A model generated the notes under the pieces. The model was not told where the DNA came from. It saw only the letters and a program-made list of their open reading frames with translations, and made no database searches. Shown piece after piece: positions 27,779 to 35,642 of a stretch of DNA of 64,000 nt. The stretch is from Filimonas lacunae (GTDB taxonomy: Bacteria; Bacteroidota; Bacteroidia; Chitinophagales; Chitinophagaceae). Numbering within the stretch: the stretch's first letter is position 1; every line of letters begins with the position of its first letter. The position numbers and the translations under genes are program-made. Where the stretch lies: NCBI RefSeq assembly GCF_002355595.1, contig NZ_AP017422.1, forward strand, positions 5,522,823 to 5,586,822, read 5' to 3'.

Positions 27779-28230
27779 TTTTTACAATTTGATAGATGAA
27801 TAAATGTCCAAACCGCTACTGGTTTGGGTGCCGGAACAGTTGCCGTACCTCTCTGCTTCTTCTTGTACAATGATCCGGGAAAGAAGCGGAAAAGGTGCCG
27901 GATGAATGGCCATTCTGTTGCTGCCCGATTACGATGTAAAATTGGCGAGGCGGCGAGATTTTGCAAAACATGTGACACATATGTGTCGGCTTCAAACGCA
28001 GTGTGGACGCGGTAAAATAGTTTCAAAAAAGTTTTTTGCGATAAGGGCAAAAGCAACTGGAAATGATATTATTATTTGATAATCAGCTAGATGTACTTTT
28101 TTCAACCCGCTTTCTGACACATATCCGACACATATTTTCTTGTAAAACACCTGCTACATAAGGGTTTTAGCAATAATATAATGCTTTATATATATACTTA
28201 AAAAGTGCATATAAGACCAAAAACGACTTT
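27779..28230. other. Gene-free stretch with GACACATAT motifs
   Basis: No supported gene. It holds a perfect 14-bp palindrome GACACATATGTGTC at 27974-27987 and two direct GACACATAT half-sites at 28116-28124 and 28128-28136. These could be operator sites for a dimeric regulator of either flanking gene. The 3' part is AT-rich. Confidence 0.4.
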
Positions 28231-28239
28231 ATTTTTTCT

Positions 28240-28515
28240 CCAGAGAGTTGGGCGAAATGCCCAGAGAGTTGTGGCATTTGTCCAGAGAGTTCCCTGAAAT
28301 GCCCAGAAGGTTGTGGCATCCTTTCAGGGAGCTCTCTGATTTGCCCATAAGGTTGCCTGAGCATTCCAGGCAACTCTCTGAAATGGCCAGAAGGTTGGGC
28401 CATCATCTCAGGGAACTCCCTGATTTGCCCAGAAGGTTGCCTGATCGTTCCAGGCAACTCCCTGAAATGGCCAGAAGGTTGGGCGAAATGCCCAGAGAGT
28501 TGGGCCGGCAAATTC
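28240..28515. repeat. Degenerate tandem/inverted repeat array
   Basis: Units built from TTGCCCAGAAGGTTG, CCAGAGAGTT and GGCAACTCTCTGAAATGGCC recur in both orientations, for example TTGCCTG...CAGGCAA hairpins near 28345-28378 and 28436-28460. In the plus frame the array reads as repeated RELPEMARRLG-like decapeptides. Unit boundaries are irregular and there are no spacers, so it is not a CRISPR. Confidence 0.75.
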
Positions 28516-28658
28516 CTGAGCCTTCTGAAGAGAGTAAAAAGATCCTGGAAAAGTACAGGGAGCTTTTTGGAGAAGTGCTAAAATTTTCTGAAGTGATGAA
28601 GGTATTGGTGGTAAGCGCCAAGGCACTCCCGATTAATTTGCCGGAAGATACGGAATAA
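28248..28658 (+). pseudogene. Repeat-rich ORF with eroded C-terminus
   Basis: 136 codons from TTG (28248; ATG at 28257). The N-terminal ~85 residues are imperfect repeats of Arg-Glu-Leu/Pro-Glu-Met type (MARRLGEMPRELGRQ), the C-terminal part an amphipathic helix (SKKILEKYRELFGEVLKFSEVMK). After the TAA the same frame stays protein-like: RKDLVEMIHQLMEAI, a second TAA, then ELVDEMDKCSETPGKYP. Two in-frame stops inside an apparently continuous helix suggest decay of a longer gene. No function is recognised. Confidence 0.5.
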
Positions 28659-28834
28659 AGGAAAGATCTGGTGGAAATGATTCACCAACTTATGGAAGCC
28701 ATTTAAGAACTAGTGGATGAAATGGACAAGTGTTCAGAGACCCCGGGAAAATATCCAATTCTTTCTTACATTTGATTTCCTCCACTATCCTGCCTGAATA
28801 ACCACTGTTCTGATACTTTAAAATTTATTTTATT

Positions 28835-29452
28835 ATGTATACTGACATGGAGGGATTTCAAGAATATGAAGGTGAAAGTGAATGTGAGCAGATGAGTTCG
28901 CCGCAATACAAAGAATATGCGAAGGCCTACAAAGGACTGCTGCAATCGTTGCTGAACCTGAGGTTTTCCTGGGAAAAAGACCCCGAAGATTTTCTGGCAT
29001 TAGTGCTGTTAACCTACAAAGCCATTATCAATGGAGGGCCCGGACCGCTTACAGAACTTACAAAAAAAGATATAGCAGATGGTATTGTTTTACCGGATAT
29101 TAATATTGTTGCTGCTGTATTTGAAGAATGGATTCGTGTTGACTACGGTGTATACCAGAATTTTCAGCAGTTAAAGCAAAACGCCATTCCTTCTGATAAG
29201 ATATTTAACGAAGAGTTGCTGGTTTTGGCCGAGAGCAAACGTAACGATTTTGGTGCCATGAAGGAAACGAGTCATGGCGATGGGGCGCATATGATTACCT
29301 CTCCACTTTACGAAGTGCCACACCCTATTACCAAAATATGGGCAGAAGCTTTTACCCGTAAGCTGGCAGAGCGTATGAAGCTTTATGATGAAAGCCTGTG
29401 CGAAATTTTGCTAGGTCATAGCGTTCATAAAGGCGCTTATATGGTTATTTAA
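28835..29452 (+). CDS. Hypothetical protein
   Basis: 205 aa, ATG start after an AT-rich promoter-like stretch. The N-terminus is acidic (MYTDMEGFQEYEGESECEQM); the rest is predominantly helical (YAKAYKGLLQSLLNLRFSWEKDPEDFLALVLLTYKAI) with an aromatic-rich middle (FEEWIRVDYGVYQNFQQL). No signal peptide or membrane segment; probably cytoplasmic. I do not recognise a family. It lies 54 nt upstream of another unknown gene on the same strand, and the two may work together. Confidence 0.6.
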   Translation: MYTDMEGFQEYEGESECEQMSSPQYKEYAKAYKGLLQSLLNLRFSWEKDPEDFLALVLLTYKAIINGGPGPLTELTKKDIADGIVLPDINIVAAVFEEWIRVDYGVYQNFQQLKQNAIPSDKIFNEELLVLAESKRNDFGAMKETSHGDGAHMITSPLYEVPHPITKIWAEAFTRKLAERMKLYDESLCEILLGHSVHKGAYMVI

Positions 29453-29506
29453 ACCAGACCACTTATTCCTTTTATTGTACCCTTTTAATCGATTGTATTC
29501 ATTACT

Positions 29507-30709
29507 ATGAACGAACTGCCAGGGCAGCCAACTGCCTTACCTCAACCGTCACAATTACTGGCGCTTACGGAGCTTACAACAATAATATATGATTTAACCA
29601 GCTCTTCACACAGAAAAGTATTGTTTGATTCCGAAACATTGGTTAATCACATAGGTGCATTGGTTACAGAATCTATTCATCATATACGTGCCCTATGCCA
29701 GCAGTTAACACCCAATATGCACGAAAGTCTCACCAACCGGTGTGTTATAGTGGCCGACCTGGCAACACTGGTGAAACAGTCGTCGCAGCTAAAACGTTAT
29801 CCTGAAACTGCGGAGAAAGCTATTATAGAAGGATTGGAAAATTTATGCCTGGTATTTCACAGGCAGCTTTACCAACTATTTCCATCTGATTATCAATTGC
29901 CACACAGCTACCTGAAAATGGAAGCGACCAATGCCAGCAGGCAGTATCAACGTTTATTATCACAGTATCCTAACAACAAGTTGTTGAAAGCTATATTGCG
30001 GCCAGTTAATAAGTTCGTACATCATACAGCTGCTAACAATACCAAAAAGTGTATTGATTATAATAACATCCTGCTGGCTAACATTAAGCTATGGCAACGT
30101 AAGAATGGAACACAGGACGAATTATATGAAATAGCGCTTACTATGAACCTGAACTGTCCGCGTTTTATGCACCATATGGCAAGCGAAGCCAGTTACATGC
30201 TGCAATCGTTTGAAAAGAGTGCCGACAAAAGCGGCTATATTGAACAGTTGCAGAAATTATTTTTACAGGCTTCCACCAGCACGAAATGGCGATCATCTGC
30301 CTACGGTGCTTACCTGCCAGATGACCATCCTGTTTCAACACAAGTGCAACAATGGTTGAGCAATCAATCCAACCTGGTAAAGCTGGATATTCCTGAGCCT
30401 GTTGAAACTTTGGGTAGCGATCGTATAGAAATGCAGGAGGATGCGGCATTTTTTAGTATTCTTTTCCGCATTATGATAACAGAGGGATTAACGAAACTGA
30501 GAAAATTTGGTCCTGTAATCCGGATCATCAGCCATATCGTTTCTTTTGGGAAGACCATTGTACCCAGCAGTACCAATTTGATACAGCTTGCCAGTAGACG
30601 TGTAGACAGTGCCGTGTTAGATAAATTGGAAGACTTTTTTGATAGGTGCCTGGTGCTTGTGAGAAAGATAAGACGTAACGAAGGGAAATTTCCTGATGAG
30701 GAAGGATAG
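29507..30709 (+). CDS. Hypothetical protein, all-helical
   Basis: 400 aa. Almost entirely helical with many Leu/His/Gln (TTIIYDLTSSSHRKVLFDSETLVNHIGALVTESIHHIRALCQQL). One hydrophobic stretch near 326-357 (FGPVIRIISHIVSFGKTIVPSSTNLIQLA) is too polar for a confident membrane helix. No catalytic motif is seen. Single-strand neighbours on both sides are also unknown, so context gives no clue. Confidence 0.6.
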   Translation: MNELPGQPTALPQPSQLLALTELTTIIYDLTSSSHRKVLFDSETLVNHIGALVTESIHHIRALCQQLTPNMHESLTNRCVIVADLATLVKQSSQLKRYPETAEKAIIEGLENLCLVFHRQLYQLFPSDYQLPHSYLKMEATNASRQYQRLLSQYPNNKLLKAILRPVNKFVHHTAANNTKKCIDYNNILLANIKLWQRKNGTQDELYEIALTMNLNCPRFMHHMASEASYMLQSFEKSADKSGYIEQLQKLFLQASTSTKWRSSAYGAYLPDDHPVSTQVQQWLSNQSNLVKLDIPEPVETLGSDRIEMQEDAAFFSILFRIMITEGLTKLRKFGPVIRIISHIVSFGKTIVPSSTNLIQLASRRVDSAVLDKLEDFFDRCLVLVRKIRRNEGKFPDEEG

Positions 30710-30867
30710 GATAAATGAATCTGGTGCCTCTTACTTGAAGAAGTATTTGCATTGATTCTCATTTAGTTATTGTGTTGCTTTAATGCCTAAATTTGGTATA
30801 TAGATAGATTGGCAACTATATCTGAGAGAATTGAGCAGTTAATTTTATACATTGGGGGTGCGTTAAA

Positions 30868-31116
30868 ATGACTAATCGAAGTAAACAGAGTAAGTTGATT
30901 TTTGAACTGTCTCGTGTTCAAAAAGAGATCCGATTCAAAGAAGTATTGGATAAAGCTATGTTGCAGACGTATGCTATGGATAGGCCGTTAATCTATCGTA
31001 ATAATCTTTGTATTAAAAAAAACCAATTCATCCATCAACATAAGAACGGGAGAGTTTTTTTGATTGAGCAAAATCAAAATGATTCAAAAGAACGAGTTAT
31101 TAAAGAGCTGCATTAA
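30868..31116 (+). CDS. Putative antitoxin partner of a zeta-type toxin
   Basis: 82 aa, basic and helical (MTNRSKQSKLIFELSRVQKEIRFKEVLDKAML), ending with a short beta segment (HKNGRVFLIEQNQN). The stop is 3 nt before the ATG of a truncated P-loop ORF of zeta-toxin type, the usual antitoxin-toxin order and spacing. The antitoxin role is inferred from that position only. Confidence 0.5.
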   Translation: MTNRSKQSKLIFELSRVQKEIRFKEVLDKAMLQTYAMDRPLIYRNNLCIKKNQFIHQHKNGRVFLIEQNQNDSKERVIKELH

Positions 31117-31119
31117 TTT

Positions 31120-31290
31120 ATGTCTGCGCCAAGGCTTTTTATCATAGCTGGCCCTAACGGTTCAGGAAAAAGTTTGTTCTCCCAAGTATTTTCAGGCTTA
31201 GAGCTCAATACTGAAATAGTCTTGATCCCTGTGTACAAAAGTTGTGGAGTGATGAGTAAAGATTATGGGTGTCAGACTATTTTCTTGTAA
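31120..31290 (+). pseudogene. Truncated zeta-toxin-like P-loop kinase
   Basis: ATG at 31120 opens MSAPRLFIIAGPNGSGKSLF, a clean Walker A start as in zeta toxins and related kinases. The similarity stops after about 30-37 residues, exactly where the inverted repeat at 31232 begins, and the frame then ends at 31288-31290 (56 aa). The catalytic Asp, the substrate loop and the rest of a ~200-aa toxin are gone. It appears to have been cut by insertion or deletion. Confidence 0.65.
31232..31263 (+). repeat. Left arm of a ~32-bp imperfect inverted repeat
   Basis: Begins TGTACAAAAGTTGTGGAGT and continues ATGAGTAAAGAT. The reverse complement of 35643-35673 reads TGTACAAAAGTTATGGAGT then ATGATAAAAGAT: about 28 of 32 positions match with one gap. 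Outward ends are TGTACA on both sides, as for transposon termini. No target duplication is visible. Confidence 0.5.
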
Positions 31291-31422
31291 ATATCGCTCC
31301 TTTATTTCTTTCATATCCTTATGTTGTGCATCTTCACTAAGCCCCTTTGTTTCTGAAAAAAATATTGACATTAACAGGAAAATTATATTTTCGCATCATT
31401 AAATAGTTGATTAGTCAAGTAT

Positions 31423-31854
31423 ATGTCAATAATAAATGAATCTCTATTATTACTTATCAACCTTTCCAAAGTGCAAACCGTGGTGTCGCGCCGGTTCGAC
31501 CGGTTGAATGCTCATGGAATAGGTTTCAGCGATTTTGTGATTTTGTATTTGCTGAATAGTGCTCAGGATGGGAAAATGAGAAGAGTAGACCTGGCAGAGA
31601 AAACGGGACTTACCGCCTCAGGTATTACACGATTGCTAAGTCCGCTGGAAAAAATTGGCCTGGTAGGACGGGAAGTAAATGAAAGAGATGCTCGGGTAAG
31701 CTATGTATTGCTTACGGCTGCAGGGAAAAAGATATACGAAGAAGCCAGAGTAACAGCAGAGCATACAGCAAAAGATATTTTACCTGCCGGTAAAGCTAAG
31801 GCTGTAAAGCTGCTGGCAGAAATGTTGTCGGGACTGGGTGGTAATATTCAGTAA
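31423..31854 (+). CDS. MarR-family transcriptional regulator
   Basis: 143 aa. Winged helix with DNA-recognition segment VDLAEKTGLTASGITRLLSPLEKIGLVGREVNERDARVSYVLLTAAGKKIYEEA (about 59-111), including the Asp-x-Arg wing (ERDAR). It probably acts as a dimeric repressor responding to a small ligand. It is followed 16 nt later by a GIY-YIG-like gene, probably co-transcribed. It is the first gene inside the inverted-repeat-bounded block. Confidence 0.88.
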   Translation: MSIINESLLLLINLSKVQTVVSRRFDRLNAHGIGFSDFVILYLLNSAQDGKMRRVDLAEKTGLTASGITRLLSPLEKIGLVGREVNERDARVSYVLLTAAGKKIYEEARVTAEHTAKDILPAGKAKAVKLLAEMLSGLGGNIQ

Positions 31855-31869
31855 TTACAATTGAACAAT

Positions 31870-32226
31870 ATGGAAAAGGCATTACGAAAACAATTAATAG
31901 AAGAAGCTAAAAACAAAAAATCTGTTATGGGTGTGTTGTCTCTGAAAAATACGCTTACCGGAAAACAATACATTGAAGGTTCGCTAAACACAGACGCCCT
32001 GGTAAACAGAATCCGTTTTTCCCTTAAAAATGGCCTTTTGAAAAATGAAGCGTTACAAAAAGACTGGCAGGAGTTAGGAGAAAGCTGTTTTGTATTTGAG
32101 GTGGTTCATATTGTTAAAAGAGATGAGAAGCTTTACACCAATTATTCCAAAGAGATTCAAAAAGCAACCACTGCGGTAATTGCACAACAGATAATCAGTA
32201 ATGGATTGTTATACAACGAATTATAA
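31870..32226 (+). CDS. GIY-YIG-like small protein, catalytically doubtful
   Basis: 118 aa from the ATG at 31870; a TTG at 31861 adds three residues. MGVLSLKNTLTGKQYIEGSLN occupies the place of the GIY...YIG signature. The pattern that follows (RIRFSLKNG...NEALQKDWQELGESCFVFEVVHI) matches small GIY-YIG proteins often linked to MarR-type regulators. The first Tyr of the signature is Leu here and YIG reads YIEG, so nuclease activity is doubtful. Confidence 0.6.
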   Translation: MEKALRKQLIEEAKNKKSVMGVLSLKNTLTGKQYIEGSLNTDALVNRIRFSLKNGLLKNEALQKDWQELGESCFVFEVVHIVKRDEKLYTNYSKEIQKATTAVIAQQIISNGLLYNEL

Positions 32227-32235
32227 TTTGATAGC

Positions 32236-32281
32236 CTAAAACAAAGAGGTCTGCATATTGAGTGCAGACCTCTTTTGTTTT
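32236..32281. terminator. Bidirectional terminator
   Basis: Long stem AAAGAGGTCTGCA / TGCAGACCTCTTT with T/A runs on both sides, between the GIY-YIG-like gene and the convergent XRE regulator. Confidence 0.9.
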
Positions 32282-32302
32282 TAGCTTATTAAAGTTATGC
32301 TA

Positions 32303-32704
32303 TTACTTCTTTTCGTTGAGCAAGCGCTCCAATAAAGCTGCTTTCTCGTCCTTTTCTTTGAGCAGGGCGTCATAAACTTCAACCAGTTTTTCAATTGGAT
32401 TAAAGTTTAATGTACAATGGTTATTGAAACCTTGGTTTGTACTATTATCGTGAAAAGTGTTAGTAATTATGTTAACTACTTTTTCTTCATCGAAATTCTT
32501 AATTGCATCTGCTGGTACATTTAAAATCTTTGCTATTTGGTCCATAAGATCATCGGGGATTGTTTCCTTTTCTTCCAGTCTTGATACTTTCTTTTGATCC
32601 CAGTCCTCCCCCAATTCCAAGGCAACAGTTTCCTGTTTAACTCCAAGGATTTCTCTCATACGCTTAAAGTTCTTTCCGTGATGTGGATGGTTAGTGTTTG
32701 ACAT
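32303..32704 (-). CDS. XRE-family helix-turn-helix regulator
   Basis: 133 aa. The N-terminal HTH (NFKRMREILGVKQETVALELGEDWDQKKVSRLEEKETIPDDLMDQIAKIL, about 12-61) is of Cro/CI type. A His/Asn-rich linker follows, and the C-terminal helix (LVEVYDALLKEKDEKAALLERLLNEKK) is probably a dimerising coiled coil. Proteins of this layout are common in Bacteroidota accessory regions. Target unknown; the structured region and membrane gene lying divergently upstream are possible targets. Confidence 0.8.
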   Translation of the reverse strand: MSNTNHPHHGKNFKRMREILGVKQETVALELGEDWDQKKVSRLEEKETIPDDLMDQIAKILNVPADAIKNFDEEKVVNIITNTFHDNSTNQGFNNHCTLNFNPIEKLVEVYDALLKEKDEKAALLERLLNEKK

Positions 32705-32864
32705 AAAACTGATTTAAACTAGACGCCTGTAATATAGCAATAATTACAAATTAGCCTATTGCACCCGGTAAAAAAGGCAAAAAAGGCCTTTTTTAGTCAG
32801 TCTTTGCCTGTGATAGACGCCAAACAGTTCCTTATTTTACAAAGTAAATATTACATTTGTCGTT

Positions 32865-33112
32865 CTTCATTGAATGTGAAGGACTTCGCTATAAGTCTCT
32901 GCCTGAAAACCGCGAATTTTCACAGAACCGAGATGATAGCAAAGCCTGCTCTATAGTATTTTGCCTATAGGGTAGGTTCCTATCAGCTTATCGGTTCAGG
33001 GCTCTTCGCGGTGCCTCAGGTTGGTAAGACGGAACCTGTCCTATAGGCAATTTCATTTCCGGGCACGTTACGTCTACCAGAGACTTACATTTCATAACCT
33101 ATAAAATGTAAG
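32865..33112 (+). ncRNA. Candidate large structured RNA
   Basis: No ORF is supported between 32705 and 33299. A long stem pairs 32961-32980 with 33031-33050: 11 bp, then GT opposite GT (tandem G-U wobbles if RNA), then 7 bp. An outer stem TAAGTCTCTG/CAGAGACTTA pairs 32892-32901 with 33078-33087, with a CTGAAAA/TTTTCaCAG hairpin on the 5' side (32903-32924). Competing local hairpins GACTT/AAGTC and CTTACATTT/AAATGTAAG (33084-33112) share bases with the outer stem. TACATTTG at 32852-32859 is a -7-like box. Size and rod shape recall 6S RNA, but no identity is claimed. Confidence 0.5.
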
Positions 33113-33299
33113 CGTATGTCGCATCTTATCACAGTATTACAATTCCAATAAACAGCAATTGTTATGCAGTATAGCTGCTAACAGGAATTTCAATTTATTA
33201 GCCAGCGGTTGCCGTTATTCTTCATGGAAAACGGAGAATTGATGTGTTGGTAACAGGCACTAGCGGTGGCCGCATGGCTATAACCTTCCAATTGTTTAT

Positions 33300-33785
33300 A
33301 TGGCATTCCGATTTGCATTTACTCCACAAGGGTTACCCATATTCCGTTTGCAGGTTTGTTGGAAACGGCTACCATTTATCTCGCTTCTCATTTACTGGCT
33401 CTGTCAAATGCTGAGTACAGCCCTTTTTAACCTGGTGGCAGGTTCTCCGGTTTCTCTTATTCAATTACTGACTATTAGAAACACCTGGTACACTTACCTG
33501 CTCTTATGTGGGGTGTATATGTTGACAATAGTGTTTTTGTTTGGTAAATTGTACAAGCGGGCAAAACGTGTTAAAAGAAAAAGGGGCTACATAATTCTGC
33601 TAATACACATTGCCGTATTAACCCCTGTTTACATTGGGGCTGCTATCCTCTTCCATAGCTTAGTCATTGGGCTTGTTTTCATTATTACCTACACTTTATA
33701 TGTAGGCTTATCCAGGTTACTTATTGCCAAAGACCTTCTTTTCAGAATACAGATGTATGACGGAGCTACCATTCATCACTATTAA
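33300..33785 (+). CDS. Small integral membrane protein of unknown function
   Basis: 161 aa with about four membrane segments: LPFISLLIYWLCQMLSTALFNLVAG, NTWYTYLLLCGVYMLTIVFLFGKL, GYIILLIHIAVLTPVYIGAAILF and LVIGLVFIITYTLYVGLSRLLIA, separated by a basic loop (YKRAKRVKRKRG). No family is recognised. It is preceded by the structured-RNA region and about 190 nt without other features. Confidence 0.6.
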   Translation: MAFRFAFTPQGLPIFRLQVCWKRLPFISLLIYWLCQMLSTALFNLVAGSPVSLIQLLTIRNTWYTYLLLCGVYMLTIVFLFGKLYKRAKRVKRKRGYIILLIHIAVLTPVYIGAAILFHSLVIGLVFIITYTLYVGLSRLLIAKDLLFRIQMYDGATIHHY

Positions 33786-33834
33786 CCTGCACATCACTTC
33801 CTGAGTATTTCCTAACGATTAATATAAATGACAC

Positions 33835-34200
33835 ATGAAGTTTCAAACACTGAAAGCCACCTTCAAGCTTACAGATGATTTTTTGTATGCCTGCAACTGT
33901 ACAGGTAAAACGCCCGAACAAGTATTGCAGCAGTTTGCTGACCGGGTAACGATTGTGGGGTATCTGGAAAAGTACAATACCAGTTCCTCCAAACTGGCAG
34001 GCGAGTTTATAAAGCTCTGCAACTGGCATTTACAGGTTGAAAAGAAGCTGCTGAAAGAAAACACCATTAAATACAGTATATCCAGTGGTTTTATGCAGAA
34101 GATAGCTAAAGTGATACACTCTGAAAAGCCAAAGCCAGAAAAGGCTTTACTGTACCAGCAAATTATACACGACTGGAAAAGCGCCGTACTCACCTTGTAA
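33835..34200 (+). CDS. Hypothetical protein (first of three small coupled genes)
   Basis: 121 aa, helical and basic, no signal peptide. The N-terminus FKLTDDFLYACNCTGKTPEQVLQQFADRVTIVGYLEKY resembles the start of the next gene (LRIGEEMTLLCDALRLDPHAVLQLYIDHVSIEKV): both have a short helix pair followed by a VLQ-x-FAD/YID-x-V segment. The second half adds two Lys-rich helices. Function unknown; 8 nt from the next gene. Confidence 0.55.
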   Translation: MKFQTLKATFKLTDDFLYACNCTGKTPEQVLQQFADRVTIVGYLEKYNTSSSKLAGEFIKLCNWHLQVEKKLLKENTIKYSISSGFMQKIAKVIHSEKPKPEKALLYQQIIHDWKSAVLTL

Positions 34201-34208
34201 AAAACACA

Positions 34209-34427
34209 ATGGAAAAGGATATCACCCTTCGCATTGGTGAAGAAATGACATTGCTATGCGATGCCCTACGGCTCGACCCTCATGCGGTTTTGCAGCTGTA
34301 TATCGATCATGTTTCCATTGAAAAGGTAGAAGAAGAACCTCTTAGCCAGCCTGTGGTAATTGCTACCGTTTTAACCGTCAGAGATGAGCTAAATAAACAC
34401 AAACCAATTGCCGATAATCATGAGTGA
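34209..34427 (+). CDS. Hypothetical small protein
   Basis: 72 aa. It shares the (D/E)xxxxCxxxxxxPxxVLQxxxDxV pattern with the preceding gene, which suggests both derive from one small helical domain. Its stop overlaps the next start (ATGAGTGA), indicating translational coupling. Confidence 0.5.
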   Translation: MEKDITLRIGEEMTLLCDALRLDPHAVLQLYIDHVSIEKVEEEPLSQPVVIATVLTVRDELNKHKPIADNHE

Positions 34428-34686
34428 AGAAAATAAAGACCAGCTATTAAAAGACATTCACCTAGAAGTTCTCCACTTCTTTCTAAATAACCCATTTGAA
34501 AAGACCAGAAAAGAATTTTGGGAGTGGATGACCGCTTATATCTACTTCAGAGGTGAATTAATAGGTGGAAAAGAAGCAGGCGAATCTCTTTTTTTCTATG
34601 AACAGCTTATAGATATGATTGACAGCTTAGAAGAATTTTTAAATAAGATTAAGCAACTGGACGATATGAACGAGCTAACCATTTAA
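34420..34686 (+). CDS. Hypothetical small acidic protein
   Basis: 88 aa from the ATG at 34420, overlapping the previous gene by 8 nt. Helical and acidic (MSEENKDQLLKDIHLEVLHFFLNNPFEKTRKEFWEWMTAYIYFRGELIGGKEAGESLFFYEQLIDMIDSLEEFLNKIK) with several aromatics. Reminiscent of a small partner or immunity-like protein, but no family is recognised. Confidence 0.5.
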   Translation: MSEENKDQLLKDIHLEVLHFFLNNPFEKTRKEFWEWMTAYIYFRGELIGGKEAGESLFFYEQLIDMIDSLEEFLNKIKQLDDMNELTI

Positions 34687-34825
34687 TTAACACGTATTTC
34701 ATTAAATAATAATTTCTATCATTACGGAAGTGCCATTATGGGGCTAGGATTAAGCCTTCAAAATCAAACTACACCGCGTTTTAGCTGGAACTTAGATAAT
34801 AGCTTATATTTGATAACGTATACCC

Positions 34826-35611
34826 ATGACAAAAACGTACACTCCCCAACAAACCACCTCCCAGGGACATGCTATTCCAGTCGGCAACATCGAAATATAT
34901 TACGAAGAATATGGAGTAGGAAAACCACTGGTGCTATTACATGGTTTCGGCGGCTGTACACAAAACTGGCACCCCTTCACAACTCAACTGGCAGAACATT
35001 ACCGCCTGATCGTTATAGACCTGCGTGGCCATGGCCGCTCTACCAATCCAGAGAACAAATTCACTCACCGGGAAGCCGCCAACGATGTATTCCTTTTACT
35101 TGATAAGCTGGGAATTGATCAATTCTACGCTATGGGCATGAGCACCGGCGGAATGATCTTATTACACATGGCTACAAACCAACCGAAACGCATTGAAGCA
35201 ATGGTATTAATCAGCGCTACTTCCCATTTTCCCAATCAGGCAAGGATTATTATGCGAAGGGCCTCTTTCAATACCATGCCTCAGCAAGTAGTAGAAATGT
35301 ATCGGGAGTGCGCCAAACGCGGCGATGAACAGATTCAGCAACTCATTACACAATTCAACGCCTTTCACGACAATTACGACGATATGAATTTTAAACCGCA
35401 AGACCTGGCTGCCATTACAGCCCGCACACTTGTGATACATGGCGACCGTGACAACTTTTTTCCTGTTGAAATCCCCATCAGCCTCCACCGCTCTATACAA
35501 GACTCCACTCTATGGATTATCCCCGGAGGTGACCACGTGCCCATTTTCGATACCACAATTCCCTTCACCACAACAGCCCTTCAATTTCTTGACAAAGCAG
35601 ACCGTAAATAA
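34826..35611 (+). CDS. Alpha/beta hydrolase
   Basis: 261 aa. Oxyanion region LLHGFGG (38-43), nucleophile elbow GMSTGG with Ser106, acid at Asp207 or Asp209 (HGDRDNFFP) and His237 (GGDHVPI) make a complete triad. No signal peptide. The substrate is not predictable; the sequence resembles the 3-oxoadipate-lactonase/haloperoxidase-like group. A TATATTTG -7 box at 34805-34812 lies 13 nt upstream. It is the last gene before the right inverted-repeat arm. Confidence 0.85.
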   Translation: MTKTYTPQQTTSQGHAIPVGNIEIYYEEYGVGKPLVLLHGFGGCTQNWHPFTTQLAEHYRLIVIDLRGHGRSTNPENKFTHREAANDVFLLLDKLGIDQFYAMGMSTGGMILLHMATNQPKRIEAMVLISATSHFPNQARIIMRRASFNTMPQQVVEMYRECAKRGDEQIQQLITQFNAFHDNYDDMNFKPQDLAAITARTLVIHGDRDNFFPVEIPISLHRSIQDSTLWIIPGGDHVPIFDTTIPFTTTALQFLDKADRK

Positions 35612-35642
35612 CCATCACCATTTAAAAAGAAACAATAGAAAG

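Noticed and set aside
27775-28056. 93-codon minus-strand frame
   Set aside because: No recognisable composition, overlaps the preceding gene's start region, and contains the GACACATAT palindrome; treated as non-coding.
28167-28511. 114-codon minus-strand frame through the repeat array
   Set aside because: Antisense of the repeats; it has a similar repeat look because the array contains inverted units. The plus frame continues into non-repeat protein-like sequence, the minus frame does not.
28240-28515. Possible CRISPR array
   Set aside because: Units are irregular, touch each other without unique spacers, and no cas genes are near.
32759-32956. 65-codon frame before the structured RNA
   Set aside because: Runs into the paired segments, has no clear start signal and no family resemblance; the RNA folding explains the conservation-like pattern better.
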